A stretch of 64,000 nucleotides of DNA from Anabaena catenula FACHB-362 (GTDB lineage Bacteria > Cyanobacteriota > Cyanobacteriia > Cyanobacteriales > Nostocaceae): NCBI RefSeq assembly GCF_014698735.1, contig NZ_JACJTQ010000015.1, positions 1-64,000 on the forward strand, written 5' to 3'. Numbering within the stretch: position 1 is the first letter of the stretch; each line of letters starts with the position of its first letter. The translations under genes and the position numbers were made by a program. Shown here in pieces: positions 47,477-54,977 of the stretch. The notes beneath the pieces were generated by a model. That model did no database searches. It was not told where the DNA came from and saw nothing but the letters and a program-made list of their open reading frames with translations.

Positions 47477-47781
47477 GAAGAATTAGAAGCAGCTTTTGAA
47501 TAGTTGCTTTGGGGGAAAAGTGATAGCGTAAGCGCTGACTTGTCAGTTCAGTTTTTGATTAACCTTTTTTACCCCTGAATCCCTTAATTTATATAGGTTT
47601 TACATTTATATGGCTTACGCCACGCTACGCTATCAGCAAGCCCTAATTACTGATTAAGGGACTTACAAATAGAAAAATATCCAATTACCCCGGACGGACT
47701 AGAAGTCCAGTCCCCAAAATTGGATAGTTTCTTTTTTGGTGTTCCTTAATTGGGAATTGGGAATTGTTGGAGAATTATGCC

Positions 47782-48411
47782 TCAGTGTTCAAATAAATCT
47801 TTAAACTGCAACAAATCCAAAGACACTATTGTGGGCAAAACTTGAAAGCATTCTTGGGCTAATTCCCAACGTCCTTCTCGTTGCAGCATTTGTGTCAGCT
47901 TTTGCTGTATGTTTAGTAAGTAACGGACATCATTGGCAGCGTAATTCAGTTGGGCTTCAGATAAATTAGCGGCGTTACCCCAATCGGAACTTTGAGAGCT
48001 TTTATCTAGTTCTACTTGTTCTAATTCTTGCACTACGTCTTTGAGTCCGTGACGGTTGGTATAAGTGCGGGCTAACTTACTGGCAATTTTGGTACAAAAA
48101 ACAGGCTGAACCTTAATTTCTAGGTTGTGGTGTAAGGTAGCAACGTCAAAACGGGCAAAGTGAAAGACTTTCAGGACGTGGGTTGCTTCCAAGAGTTTTT
48201 TTAAATTTGGGGCTGTTGTTTGTCCTTTAGCGATGCGGATAGCTGTGACTTTTCCCTCTGGGTTACACAACTGGACGAGACACAAGCGATCGCGCTGTGG
48301 TAATAGTCCCATTGTTTCGGTATCGACTGCGATCGCATCAGATTCTAAATACTGGGAGAGGTTAGCGTCATCAAGATCGCGATCGCTAACCTGAAAATCT
48401 GGTAATGTCAT
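47782..48411 (-). CDS. ribonuclease D-like 3'-5' exonuclease (DEDDy)
   Basis: The 209-residue enzyme has DEDDy motifs: AVDTETMGLL (Exo I: D, E), FHFARFDVATL (Exo II: D), and YAANDVRYLL (Exo III: Y, D). It lacks the HRDC domains of full RNase D and is the short cyanobacterial/plant-like form, probably processing small RNAs or tRNA 3' ends. The ATG at 48411 (MTLPDFQVSD) is preferred to one 16 codons upstream because family proteins start there. Confidence 0.88.
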   Translation of the reverse strand: MTLPDFQVSDRDLDDANLSQYLESDAIAVDTETMGLLPQRDRLCLVQLCNPEGKVTAIRIAKGQTTAPNLKKLLEATHVLKVFHFARFDVATLHHNLEIKVQPVFCTKIASKLARTYTNRHGLKDVVQELEQVELDKSSQSSDWGNAANLSEAQLNYAANDVRYLLNIQQKLTQMLQREGRWELAQECFQVLPTIVSLDLLQFKDLFEH

Positions 48412-48501
48412 GAATGGTTCACAAAATAAATGATTGTGTCTATCAGACAAAATATTCATCAGACACTACATCATTATTGTGCAAGAAATCAGTAATAAAA
48501 T

Positions 48502-49050
48502 CTATCTCGTGTTCAAAAATATTTGCGTGAGGTAGACTTCTCCTTTGCTATTAGTAGCTACACCGACTCCTGTCAGCTTGTATTTTCCTTGTATATTTTT
48601 CAGATGTCCAGGACTATCAAGCCAACCAATCACAGCTTGGTTGGCCGGATTGTTATATCCAACGTTGAAAGCCACATTTTCGGCTGCATTGTCCAAGGTA
48701 AGAGGGATAGCCTTAACTCGCTGTTCAAATCCATGATGACTAAACTTAACTACTCCTTTAGCCATGTTTTGACTGTGAATTCTGGCTTGCTGAGTGATAT
48801 TTGCGTTTAATGTTAATTTTGGCAGTCCTTGAGAAGCTCGATATTGATTAATTTGCTCAAAAACTAATTTTTCTAGAGTAGTAGTTTGAAAATTAAGATT
48901 GGGTATTGCTGCTTGACTAGAAGTATTCAATGACTGCTGATTTAGGGCGATTTTTTTGTGAGAATTATTGCTGGTTACAGGAGCGGTCATGAATCCACTA
49001 GCGAAGACAAGCGTACTTAAAGCGATGCCAAAAGCAGTTTGTCGAAACAT
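48502..49050 (-). CDS. secreted CAP (SCP/PR-1) domain protein
   Basis: The 182-residue protein has a signal peptide (FGIALSTLVFASGFMTAP). The CAP domain carries FEQINQYRASQGLPKL, ARIHSQNMA, FSHHGFEQRV, NAAENVAFN and WLDSPGHLKNI. In bacteria these are extracytoplasmic and poorly understood. Conserved His and Glu of the CAP cavity are present. It stands alone. Two imperfect direct repeats lie upstream (49242-49351). Confidence 0.87.
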   Translation of the reverse strand: MFRQTAFGIALSTLVFASGFMTAPVTSNNSHKKIALNQQSLNTSSQAAIPNLNFQTTTLEKLVFEQINQYRASQGLPKLTLNANITQQARIHSQNMAKGVVKFSHHGFEQRVKAIPLTLDNAAENVAFNVGYNNPANQAVIGWLDSPGHLKNIQGKYKLTGVGVATNSKGEVYLTQIFLNTR

Positions 49051-49241
49051 AGAGAATTAAGTAGTGTATGGATTTATAAGACATATACTCTATCTTCTGA
49101 TTCTGAGAATACATACCAGGATACTATTAAGTCTTCATGATCTGAGTAATTATCGGAATTTTCAGAGTTATGAGTTCATTTTTATGACTATTGCATTTTA
49201 CTTCTCTGAAAATCTGCCAATTTCATGACTTTTTGATCACC

Positions 49242-49351
49242 ATAGTATCCATTGGTTGATGTCTCTGGTAGATGCCGCCTTAAATGTTCTTGACATAACA
49301 TTATTAATCAAAAAATATCCAAAAAATAGTATCCACTGACAGATGTCGTGG
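49242..49351. repeat. pair of direct repeats upstream of the CAP gene
   Basis: ATAGTATCCATTGGTTGATG (49242-) and ATAGTATCCACTGACAGATG (49326-), 84 bases apart, each followed by a TGTCKYTGG-like string. They lie in the otherwise featureless 49051-49416 spacer and could be regulator sites or an old duplication. Confidence 0.45.
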
Positions 49352-49416
49352 ACACTAAAACTATCAGGAAAACATTTCAGGAAAAACTGATCTGGTGTGA
49401 ATGTTATCGGTGAAAC

Positions 49417-50658
49417 TTACTGAGGAGTGAGAAATTTTGCTACTGTTTGCACATCCTTGTCACCCCGTCCAGAACAGTTGATGATAATCTTGGGACTACC
49501 AGTTAGTTGGGGACAGAGGGTTTCAAGGTAAGCGATCGCATGAGAAGTTTCTAAAGCTGGTATAATTCCCTCTAACTTCGACAGCCGTTGGAATGCTTCC
49601 AAAGCCTCAGCATCAGTCACACTGTAGTATTCAGCCCGACCAATATCTTTCATATAGCTGTGTTCTGGCCCCACACCCGGATAATCTAACCCTGCACTAA
49701 TCGAGTGAGGTTCAATAACTTGGCCATCATCATCTTGCAGAAGATAACTCATCGCCCCATGCAATACACCAACTTGTCCTTTTGTCAAGGTTGCCGCGTG
49801 TTTGCCAGTATTCACACCTTCTCCAGCAGCTTCCACCCCAATTAACCGCACAGATGGCTCTTTGACAAATTCGTGAAATAGTCCCATTGCATTGGAACCA
49901 CCACCCACACAAGCCATGAGAATATCTGGTAAACCGCCCCATTTTTCTAATGCTTGAGCGCGGGTTTCTTCCCCAATGACAGCATGGAAATCCCGTACCA
50001 TCATCGGGTAAGGATGGGGACCAGCTACAGAACCGAGGATGTAATGGGTGCTTTCTACATTCGTTACCCAGTCCCGGATGGCTTCAGAAGTGGCATCTTT
50101 AAGAGTTCCCGTACCGGCAGACACTGGGCGAACTTCTGCCCCCATTAACCGCATTCTGAACACGTTTAAAGCTTGGCGTTCCATGTCGTGAACACCCATA
50201 TAAATCACGCATTCTAAACCAAACCGAGCGCAAACCGTCGCTGTAGCTACGCCATGTTGTCCTGCACCAGTTTCAGCAATGACGCGCTGTTTACCCATGC
50301 GCTTGGCTAATAATACCTGACCGAGAGCATTATTAATTTTATGTGCGCCAGTATGATTTAAATCTTCCCGTTTTAAATAAATTTGCGCCCCACTACCATC
50401 GGGACGGGCATAATGAGCGGTGAGGCGTTCAGCAAAATATAATGGGGTAGCACGTCCTACATAATCGCGCAGTAATCCTTGTAGTTCGGCTTGAAAACCA
50501 GGTTCATTACGGTATTGCTGATAAGCTGTTTCTAGTTCAGCTAAGGCAGGCATTAGAGTTTCGGGGACGTACTTACCACCGAAGCGGCCAAAGCGTCCTA
50601 GTTTATCGGGAACGGAAGCAGTTTGTTGGAAATTAGGGGAGAGGGGAGTAGTAGTCAC
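49417..50658 (-). CDS. trpB: tryptophan synthase beta subunit
   Basis: The 413-residue PLP enzyme makes Trp from indole and Ser. The PLP Lys lies in [15 protein letters not shown], with [13 protein letters not shown] for the phosphate site and [13 protein letters not shown] and [12 protein letters not shown] near the end. The GTG at 50658 ([10 protein letters not shown]...) is preferred to a TTG 8 codons upstream because cyanobacterial TrpB starts MTTTPL. A copy of this start region lies beside the SUI1 gene at 51915. Confidence 0.96.
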   Translation of the reverse strand: MTTTPLSPNFQQTASVPDKLGRFGRFGGKYVPETLMPALAELETAYQQYRNEPGFQAELQGLLRDYVGRATPLYFAERLTAHYARPDGSGAQIYLKREDLNHTGAHKINNALGQVLLAKRMGKQRVIAETGAGQHGVATATVCARFGLECVIYMGVHDMERQALNVFRMRLMGAEVRPVSAGTGTLKDATSEAIRDWVTNVESTHYILGSVAGPHPYPMMVRDFHAVIGEETRAQALEKWGGLPDILMACVGGGSNAMGLFHEFVKEPSVRLIGVEAAGEGVNTGKHAATLTKGQVGVLHGAMSYLLQDDDGQVIEPHSISAGLDYPGVGPEHSYMKDIGRAEYYSVTDAEALEAFQRLSKLEGIIPALETSHAIAYLETLCPQLTGSPKIIINCSGRGDKDVQTVAKFLTPQ

Positions 50659-50703
50659 GGATTGGGTAAAATAAGAGAACAAAGTTAATTTTAATTCTAG
50701 AAC
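50645..50703. repeat. direct repeat, copy 1, covering the trpB start
   Basis: GAGTAGTAGTCACGGATTGG...TTAATTCTAGAAC matches 51915-51967 closely apart from a 5-base gap. It includes the trpB GTG (CAC on the + strand at 50656-50658). Confidence 0.75.
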
Positions 50704-50731
50704 TGTTGAGGATGCCGATACAAAGCATTAT

Positions 50732-50844
50732 TCTCTCGTTCCCAGTCTCCAGACTGGGAATGCCATCTTGGAGGTTCTACCTCCAGGTATAGTAGAGGCA
50801 GAGCCTCTCAACTACATTCCCACGCAGAGCATGGGAACGAGAGA
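50732..50844. repeat. dispersed palindromic repeat, copy 2
   Basis: TCTCTCGTTCCCA ... TGGGAACGAGAGA ends; interior GGAGGTTCTACCTCC and AGAGGCAGAGCCTCT. Nearly identical to copy 3. Confidence 0.85.
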
Positions 50845-50858
50845 ACGCCAGAAAATTA

Positions 50859-50923
50859 AGATCCTTGAATTTCCTTTTGTAAAGCCTGAATTTGCTCAAG
50901 AGATAATTCGGTAACTTCAGCAA
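50859..50923 (-). pseudogene. duplicated 3' tail of the DUF2887 gene
   Basis: On the minus strand this reads IAEVTELSLEQIQALQKEIQ then GS and stop, nearly the same as the C-terminus of the full gene at 51056-51838. The fragment is trapped between palindrome copies 2 and 3, so a repeat-plus-tail unit has been duplicated. Confidence 0.8.
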
Positions 50924-51036
50924 TCTCTCGTTCCCAGTCTCCAGACTGGGAATGCTATCTTGGAGGTTCTACCTCCAGGTATAGTAGAGGCAGAGCCTCT
51001 CAATTGCATTCCCACGCAGAGAATGGGAACGAGAGA
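50924..51036. repeat. dispersed palindromic repeat, copy 3
   Basis: Almost identical to copy 2; starts immediately after the duplicated DUF2887 tail. Confidence 0.85.
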
Positions 51037-51055
51037 GTATGGCAACTAGAGAAAA

Positions 51056-51838
51056 TCAAGATTCTTGTATCTCCTTTTGTAAAGCCTGAACTTGCTCAAG
51101 AGATAATTCGGTAACTTCAGCAATTTGTTCTAAACTCATCCCAATTCGTAACAGATTTAAAGCCAACTTTCTGGTTGTTTTAGCTTCACCTTCTTCTAAA
51201 GCTTCTTGATAAACCTTAGTTTGTTTCAACTCACTTAAACCTAACATAGCTTCAATCTCCTCTCGGCTCTTTTTGGGTAATTTGTAGACGATAATTGTCT
51301 CAATGAGGTTAATTAAATCCCTTTTGATGGTTGCATCAGTTAGTTGTTGGTTTGCTTGTGTGATTAGGCGTTTTGCTAGTGCTGGTGCAGCTTCTTCTGT
51401 TTCAATTACTAGTTTAACAACTCCCACCCCTAAAGAACTCTCTGCCAACTCATCTAAATAAATGCGTTTAACTCGCTCCAGCAGCAAGATTTCCCCAAAT
51501 TGTAAATTCTCTTCTCTTTCTATATTACGACTGGGATAGATGATTACAGCTTGCCAAGGATGAGGAGTTTTGTATTGTCGCAGGTAGAGAAAAATTTCCG
51601 CAAAGAGACGAAAATATAAATCATCATCGGGTTGAAACTGAACCTCAACAATGTAAAATGGCTTTTTGGCATCTTTGGTGGTTGGTAAAAATAAACCATC
51701 TAAACGAAAAGCCAGTTGTTTAACTTCACGAGATGTGAATTCATAAGTACCTGCTTCTGCGGGTGAATGGTTAATTAATTCAAAGAAGATGCTAGGAAAT
51801 GCTTGAAATAAGCTATAGAAAATTGTATCTGTTTTCAC
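51056..51838 (-). CDS. DUF2887 / Rpn-like PD-(D/E)XK nuclease family protein
   Basis: The 260-residue protein belongs to the cyanobacterial DUF2887 family, distantly like Rpn recombination-promoting nucleases. The nuclease core is FRLDGLFLPTT ... PFYIVEVQFQPDDDLYFRL. A helical region and C-terminal LEQIAEVTELSLEQVQALQ follow. Catalytic Asp, Glu and Gln are visible; activity is not shown by sequence. The family is often multicopy and mobile. The locus is flanked by direct repeats and carries a duplicated tail. Confidence 0.82.
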   Translation of the reverse strand: MKTDTIFYSLFQAFPSIFFELINHSPAEAGTYEFTSREVKQLAFRLDGLFLPTTKDAKKPFYIVEVQFQPDDDLYFRLFAEIFLYLRQYKTPHPWQAVIIYPSRNIEREENLQFGEILLLERVKRIYLDELAESSLGVGVVKLVIETEEAAPALAKRLITQANQQLTDATIKRDLINLIETIIVYKLPKKSREEIEAMLGLSELKQTKVYQEALEEGEAKTTRKLALNLLRIGMSLEQIAEVTELSLEQVQALQKEIQES

Positions 51839-51914
51839 GGTAATTGAATAATTCCTCAGCCTAATCTAGCTGATAATGGGTATTAATAGGATTGTCTTTG
51901 TTGTCAGACATTGC

Positions 51915-51967
51915 TGAGTAGTGGTCACAGATTGGCTAAAATGACAGAACAGAGTTAATTCTAGAAC
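51915..51967. repeat. direct repeat, copy 2, beside the SUI1 gene
   Basis: GAGTAGTGGTCACAGATTGG...TTAATTCTAGAAC. Read on the minus strand it retains the GTGACCACTACT trpB-start remnant. Confidence 0.75.
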
Positions 51968-51992
51968 GGATATTTTACCTGCATTAAATTTT

Positions 51993-52346
51993 ATGGCTTC
52001 TAATCCCAAATCTGACAAACGCTTTGTCTACCAAGAATTTGGTAACGGTAGTTCACCCGCACTCGAACGCGCTGTAGAACGCGGAATCCAAGATTTACCC
52101 CCAAATCAGCAAAATGTGAGAATCCAAGCCACTCGCGCTGGACGCAAAGGTAAAACTGTCACAGTTATTACTGGGTTTCAAACTAAACCAGAAACTTTGG
52201 CTACTTTATTAAAACAGTTGAAAGCCCAATGTGGTACAGGTGGAACTGTGAAAGATGACGAAATTGAGGTTCAGGGAGACCATAAACAGAAGATTTTAGA
52301 GATTTTGGTCAAACTTGGTTACAAAGCCAAAATCAGCGGTGGTTGA
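51993..52346 (+). CDS. SUI1/eIF1-like translation factor (YciH family)
   Basis: The 117-residue protein has a SUI1 domain: RIQATRAGRKGKTVTVITGF, QLKAQCGTGGTVKDDEIEVQ, DHKQKILEILVKLGYKAKIS. YciH-type proteins inhibit or proofread translation initiation. The region upstream contains the trpB-start repeat, suggesting this gene once lay directly opposite trpB. Confidence 0.9.
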   Translation: MASNPKSDKRFVYQEFGNGSSPALERAVERGIQDLPPNQQNVRIQATRAGRKGKTVTVITGFQTKPETLATLLKQLKAQCGTGGTVKDDEIEVQGDHKQKILEILVKLGYKAKISGG

Positions 52347-52425
52347 TAAGTACGGTTTCCCGTATCTTTTCAGGAATCGTCGTTGCAAGATGTGATTTTA
52401 TCTTTGAGATTAACAGGAGGCTGAA

Positions 52426-52584
52426 ATGGATTTAGTACGGATTTTATGCGCGGTTTTTCTGCCACCTTTAGGAGTATTTCTACAAGTAGGTTTCGGTCTA
52501 GACTTTTGGATTAATATCCTCTTGACCTTATGTGGTTATATTCCTGGGATTATTCACGCAGTTTGGATCATTGCCAAGAAATAA
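52426..52584 (+). CDS. PMP3/YqaE-family small membrane protein
   Basis: The 52-residue protein has two hydrophobic spans (MDLVRILCAVFLPPLGVFLQ and INILLTLCGYIPGIIHAVWI) with the PMP3 signature PPLGVFLQxG ... YIPGIIHA. These proteins affect membrane potential and stress tolerance in yeast and plants. A clear Shine-Dalgarno, GGAGG, lies 8 bases before the ATG. Confidence 0.9.
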   Translation: MDLVRILCAVFLPPLGVFLQVGFGLDFWINILLTLCGYIPGIIHAVWIIAKK

Positions 52585-52666
52585 TTATTGTGGAGAGGTA
52601 GATGTAAATTTTCTATCTCTCTGTTTATTTCACATTAAAAAAACCTAACAAAGAACTAGAAAGAAT

Positions 52667-53317
52667 ATGAAAATAAAGCATCCCATTAATTTTCACAAAG
52701 GTCTAACTTTCCCCTTTGTGTTGGGACTAATGGTGTTATACCATAATTTTACTATTGGAGCTTGGGTTTATCTTGCCCTTCATGCTACTTATGGTTTTCT
52801 GTGGTTACTAAAAGATAGTATTTTTCCAGATAAGCAATGGGAGCAAGAAATTCCAACTCCCCAAGGAATTATTACCTTTTTTTTACTTGGCTTATATTGG
52901 GTAGCACCATTTATTCTCATTAATAGTGGGACTATTCCACCTTTACCATTAGTAGCTGCTGCTATTTCTTTGAATATTGTGGGTGTGTTTTTACATTTTG
53001 TCAGTGATGCCCAGAAATACTATACACTCAAGTACAAAACTGGACTAATTACAGAAGGGTTTTTTGCTAGATGCCGTAATACTAATTACTTGGGAGAAGT
53101 ATTGATTTATCTGGCATTTGCGATGTTAACTCAACATTGGCTACCTTTCTTAATTCTTGGGTTATTTATAGCTATGATATTTGTTCCTAACATGATCAAA
53201 AAAGATCAATCTTTGTCCCGATATCCTGAATTTGCAGAATACAAAGAAAATTCTGGTTTGCTGTTTCCTAAACTATGGACATCCAGGAATATTCAAAACG
53301 AAGAAACCACTGCTTAA
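52667..53317 (+). CDS. DUF1295/isoprenylcysteine methyltransferase-like membrane protein
   Basis: The 216-residue protein has about five membrane spans. The C-terminal part (ITEGFFARCRNTNYLGEVLI ... RYPEFAEYKENSGLLFPKLW) is the methyltransferase-like region shared by DUF1295, ICMT and steroid 5-alpha-reductase families. Substrate unknown. It lies 82 bases after the PMP3 gene and may be cotranscribed with it. Confidence 0.75.
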   Translation: MKIKHPINFHKGLTFPFVLGLMVLYHNFTIGAWVYLALHATYGFLWLLKDSIFPDKQWEQEIPTPQGIITFFLLGLYWVAPFILINSGTIPPLPLVAAAISLNIVGVFLHFVSDAQKYYTLKYKTGLITEGFFARCRNTNYLGEVLIYLAFAMLTQHWLPFLILGLFIAMIFVPNMIKKDQSLSRYPEFAEYKENSGLLFPKLWTSRNIQNEETTA

Positions 53318-53366
53318 CGAGAATAAAGATACAACAATATAATTTTACCTTCACAAAGAGAGTTTT

Positions 53367-53753
53367 ATGAACTACAAAGGTATTGCTTTAGCAGCTTTTT
53401 TGGGTATTGCTACACCTGCGATTATTGATATTGCTATTCCTCAACCTGTACTAGCAGCAAAATACAATTATCCAAAAGGCACATTTGTTGATAAAGAATG
53501 GAAAGTCAGTTTGTCATTTAATAATAATGTTTATTATTACTATGGTGAAAAACTTAATAGTAATGCTTATATAAGCCTGTCTGGTGCTGTCGCTTCAGGA
53601 ACTAACGACCGTCAAGTTTACACTTGGAATAATAATGGCACAAAATATCAAGTAAGTTGGCGACCAAGTGATCCGAGTTTTATTCGGGTAGAGGTAAAAA
53701 GTCCTAATGGTAAGGTGATTTTGAATCGGTTACTCATGGCTACGGGAGATTAA
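53367..53753 (+). CDS. small secreted protein of unknown function
   Basis: The 128-residue protein has a signal peptide (IALAAFLGIATPAIIDIAIP, cleavage likely after PVLAA). The mature part is beta-rich (WKVSLSFNNNVYYYYGEK; YTWNNNGTKYQVSW). No recognised domain. The Shine-Dalgarno-like AGAGAG precedes the ATG. Confidence 0.65.
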   Translation: MNYKGIALAAFLGIATPAIIDIAIPQPVLAAKYNYPKGTFVDKEWKVSLSFNNNVYYYYGEKLNSNAYISLSGAVASGTNDRQVYTWNNNGTKYQVSWRPSDPSFIRVEVKSPNGKVILNRLLMATGD

Positions 53754-53884
53754 GGAAATTGATTGATAACGGGTTATGGGTAATAGGTGAAAGCTTATTA
53801 CCTATTTGCTCAACAAATTATGATGGATATTTTAGTTACAAAATAAAATATATTTACTTAAGATAAATTGTCAGGAGTTCATAA

Positions 53885-54724
53885 ATGACTACAGTAGTAT
53901 GTTGGTTAAACAAAGACAGAGGTGTAAATAAAATATGGGCAGTTTCAGACACTCGTATATCAAGAAGCAATACATCTTCGAGTGGTAATGATTATTCAAT
54001 ACTCCTAGATTCTGGAGCAAAGCTATTTCCTTTGTACATAAAATGTAGAAATATTATGAGTTTTGAAGACAAAGCATATTTTGAGCATACTATAGGAATG
54101 GCGTATGCTGGAAGTAGTTTAATAGGACTTAACCTTTACGCAACTTTAGTTTATCTGCTTCAAAATTGTTCTAGTAATGAAGGTGCAGTTCCTTCAATAT
54201 TGGATATTGCTAATTTTGCTGCAACTTTGCTTAAACGCATGATTCGTGAAGTTGGAGAAATTAATCCTACAGGTGCAAGTTGTGAACTGGCAATATTTGG
54301 TTTTTGTCACGTTAGCTCTGAATTTAAAATAATTCATTTAGATCCCGATACCAAAGATAATACATTAGATATTGTAGTTACAGAAGAAAATACATTAGAC
54401 GATAACCATTTACTCTTACTTGGCGATAAAAGGAAAGAAATACGTCAACTTATCGAGAATAAAAGAGCAGAATACGTTAAAAACGAGTTTTCATGGTGGT
54501 ATTCTCCTAAAGAAGTAATAGAAAGTCTTATAGAAGAAGAAAAATTTAATACCATAGGTGGTGCAATACAGACGTGTATTGCCGCAGAATCTGAATTTAA
54601 AATATATGCCAATGCTTTTTCCACAGAACAAGGCATTAAACAAGAAACAACGTTTTATCAAAATATAGATATTAGTAAAATGGTTAGTCTTGGTAATTGC
54701 TTTATAGCCATTCCAATATTTTAA
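53885..54724 (+). CDS. candidate proteasome-like Ntn-hydrolase
   Basis: The 279-residue protein begins MTTVVCWLNKDRG. After Met removal the N-terminal Thr would be a proteasome-type nucleophile. Downstream motifs match the order of the fold: WAVSDTRIS (compare AADTR), GAKLFPLYIK (Lys near residue 46) and MAYAGSSLIGLN (compare the GSxAD loop). The rest is not recognised. I infer an Ntn-hydrolase of the HslV/20S-beta/Anbu type; no ATPase partner is adjacent. Alternative: an unrelated beta protein. AT-rich composition. Confidence 0.5.
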   Translation: MTTVVCWLNKDRGVNKIWAVSDTRISRSNTSSSGNDYSILLDSGAKLFPLYIKCRNIMSFEDKAYFEHTIGMAYAGSSLIGLNLYATLVYLLQNCSSNEGAVPSILDIANFAATLLKRMIREVGEINPTGASCELAIFGFCHVSSEFKIIHLDPDTKDNTLDIVVTEENTLDDNHLLLLGDKRKEIRQLIENKRAEYVKNEFSWWYSPKEVIESLIEEEKFNTIGGAIQTCIAAESEFKIYANAFSTEQGIKQETTFYQNIDISKMVSLGNCFIAIPIF

Positions 54725-54753
54725 CCAATTTAATAACGATAAATAGCTCTAAG

Positions 54754-54924
54754 ATGAGCTTATTTATTTCTGAAGATATTTTCCAAGCCAGTGGATTATC
54801 AGAAAAATAGTATAGTGATGCTAATTTTTTAGTCACAGGTGATCAAGATTTATTAGTAATTGCAAAATTTGAAAATACTGAAATTTTCACTTATCAAGAA
54901 CTTTTACAGAAATTATACAATTGA
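54754..54924 (+). pseudogene. toxin-antitoxin scar: UPF0175-like start joined to a PIN-like C-terminus
   Basis: From 54754 the frame reads MSLFISEDIFQASGLSEK then TAG, like the start of UPF0175 antitoxins. The same frame continues after the stop as YSDANFLVTGDQDLLVIAKF and YQELLQKLYN to a TGA at 54924, like the end of a PIN-domain toxin. The middle of both genes is missing, as if an internal deletion fused the two ends. Confidence 0.65.
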
Positions 54925-54934
54925 TGTTGGTAAT

Positions 54935-54960
54935 GTTGGGTTTCCTTGCGTCAACCCAAC
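54935..54960. repeat. inverted repeat GTTGGGTT...AACCCAAC
   Basis: Eight-base perfect arms, a spacer motif seen widely in cyanobacterial genomes (GGTTGGGTTGACGCAAGG type). It lies 18 bases beyond the nifJ stop. Confidence 0.6.
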
Positions 54961-54977
54961 CTACAATCTCGTGAGAA

